Shown here piece after piece: positions 13,150 to 13,324 of a stretch of DNA of 13,324 nt. Position 1 is the first letter of the stretch. Every line of letters begins with the position of its first letter. The position numbers were made by a program, and so were the translations under genes. Below the pieces are notes generated by a model. It made no database searches and was not told the origin of the DNA. It was given only the letters and a program-made list of their open reading frames with translations. Source of the DNA: Chloroflexota bacterium (GTDB lineage Bacteria; Chloroflexota; Anaerolineae; Caldilineales; Caldilineaceae); NCBI GenBank assembly GCA_003577365.1, contig QEUY01000160.1, positions 1 through 13,324 of the forward strand, given 5' to 3'.

Positions 13150-13324
13150 CTACGACTGAGGGGCTTCCTCCAGTGGCAGGTTGGCGAAGACATCCAGCGT
13201 CAGGTCCGCCGCGGCGTGAGGGTCGACCTGGCTGCGAAAATAGGCCGCGGCGCCGATCATGGCGGCGTTGTCGGTGCAGAGAAAGAGCGGCGGGATATAG
13301 AAGGGCAGGCCGAGCGCGGCAAAC
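13150..13324 (-). CDS. tsaD: tRNA N6-adenosine threonylcarbamoyltransferase TsaD, C-terminal part (cut by window edge)
   Basis: The minus-strand frame enters from the right edge and stops at 13150-13152 (TAG), giving about 57 residues. FAALGLPFYIPPLFLC is followed by TDNAAMIGAAAYFR, the hallmark C-terminal segment of TsaD/Gcp/Kae1; the aspartate of TDNAAM is a metal ligand in characterised enzymes. TsaD with TsaB and TsaE transfers threonylcarbamoyl to A37 of ANN-decoding tRNAs in the cytoplasm. The tail after that motif ends in an acidic LPLEEAPQS. It is convergent with the M50-like gene, with only 18 bases between stops and no clear terminator hairpin. The identification is very sure; the rest of the gene is outside the window. 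Confidence 0.93.
   Translation of the reverse strand, partial: FAALGLPFYIPPLFLCTDNAAMIGAAAYFRSQVDPHAAADLTLDVFANLPLEEAPQS

Overview
The window looks like a high-GC bacterial chromosome segment, most likely from a Chloroflexota member (Caldilineae/Anaerolineae type). This is an inference from proteome flavour: lipoproteins with Pro/Thr-rich linkers after the lipid cysteine, META-domain lipoproteins, BrnTA, NMT1-type ABC systems and PHP/HAD/phosphotransferase clusters. There is no rRNA or other marker to prove it. I see no tRNA, rRNA, CRISPR array, transposase or phage gene.

Left part (1-3772): the 3' end of a PIN-like DUF5615 protein, then a stand-alone molybdenum hydroxylase. The hydroxylase is a direct fusion of an iron-sulfur domain and a Mo-cofactor domain, resembles XdhD, and has lost all four cysteines of its first [2Fe-2S] site. 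Next, on the minus strand, is a brnT-brnA toxin-antitoxin pair in visibly less GC-rich DNA. Middle part (3773-5664, minus strand): a nucleoside hydrolase and, upstream of it, a secreted lipoprotein with two META domains, separated by a strong intrinsic terminator. A 291-bp divergent region (5665-5955) then carries promoter signals.

Right part (5956-12393, plus strand): seven tightly packed genes that look like one operon. They encode an NMT1/TauA-type binding lipoprotein, an ABC ATPase, a permease, a PHP metal-dependent phosphoesterase, a HAD phosphatase, an APH(9)-like (spectinomycin-phosphotransferase-like) small-molecule kinase and a DMT/EamA transporter. Two junctions are ATGA overlaps. 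Together they suggest uptake of a small organic compound followed by hydrolysis and phosphorylation/dephosphorylation, with a second transporter at the end; the substrate is not evident. The run ends with an M50-like membrane protein that has its own promoter and a broken zinc motif (AEIGH instead of HExxH), and with the convergent 3' end of tsaD.

A recurring regulatory theme is an extended -10 element (TGn then TANNNT) lying 5-7 nt before the ATG of the Mo hydroxylase, brnT and the M50-like gene, which predicts leaderless transcripts. The best candidates for something undescribed are the ABC-PHP-HAD-kinase-DMT operon, the half-degenerate Fe-S domain of the hydroxylase and the M50-like pseudoprotease.
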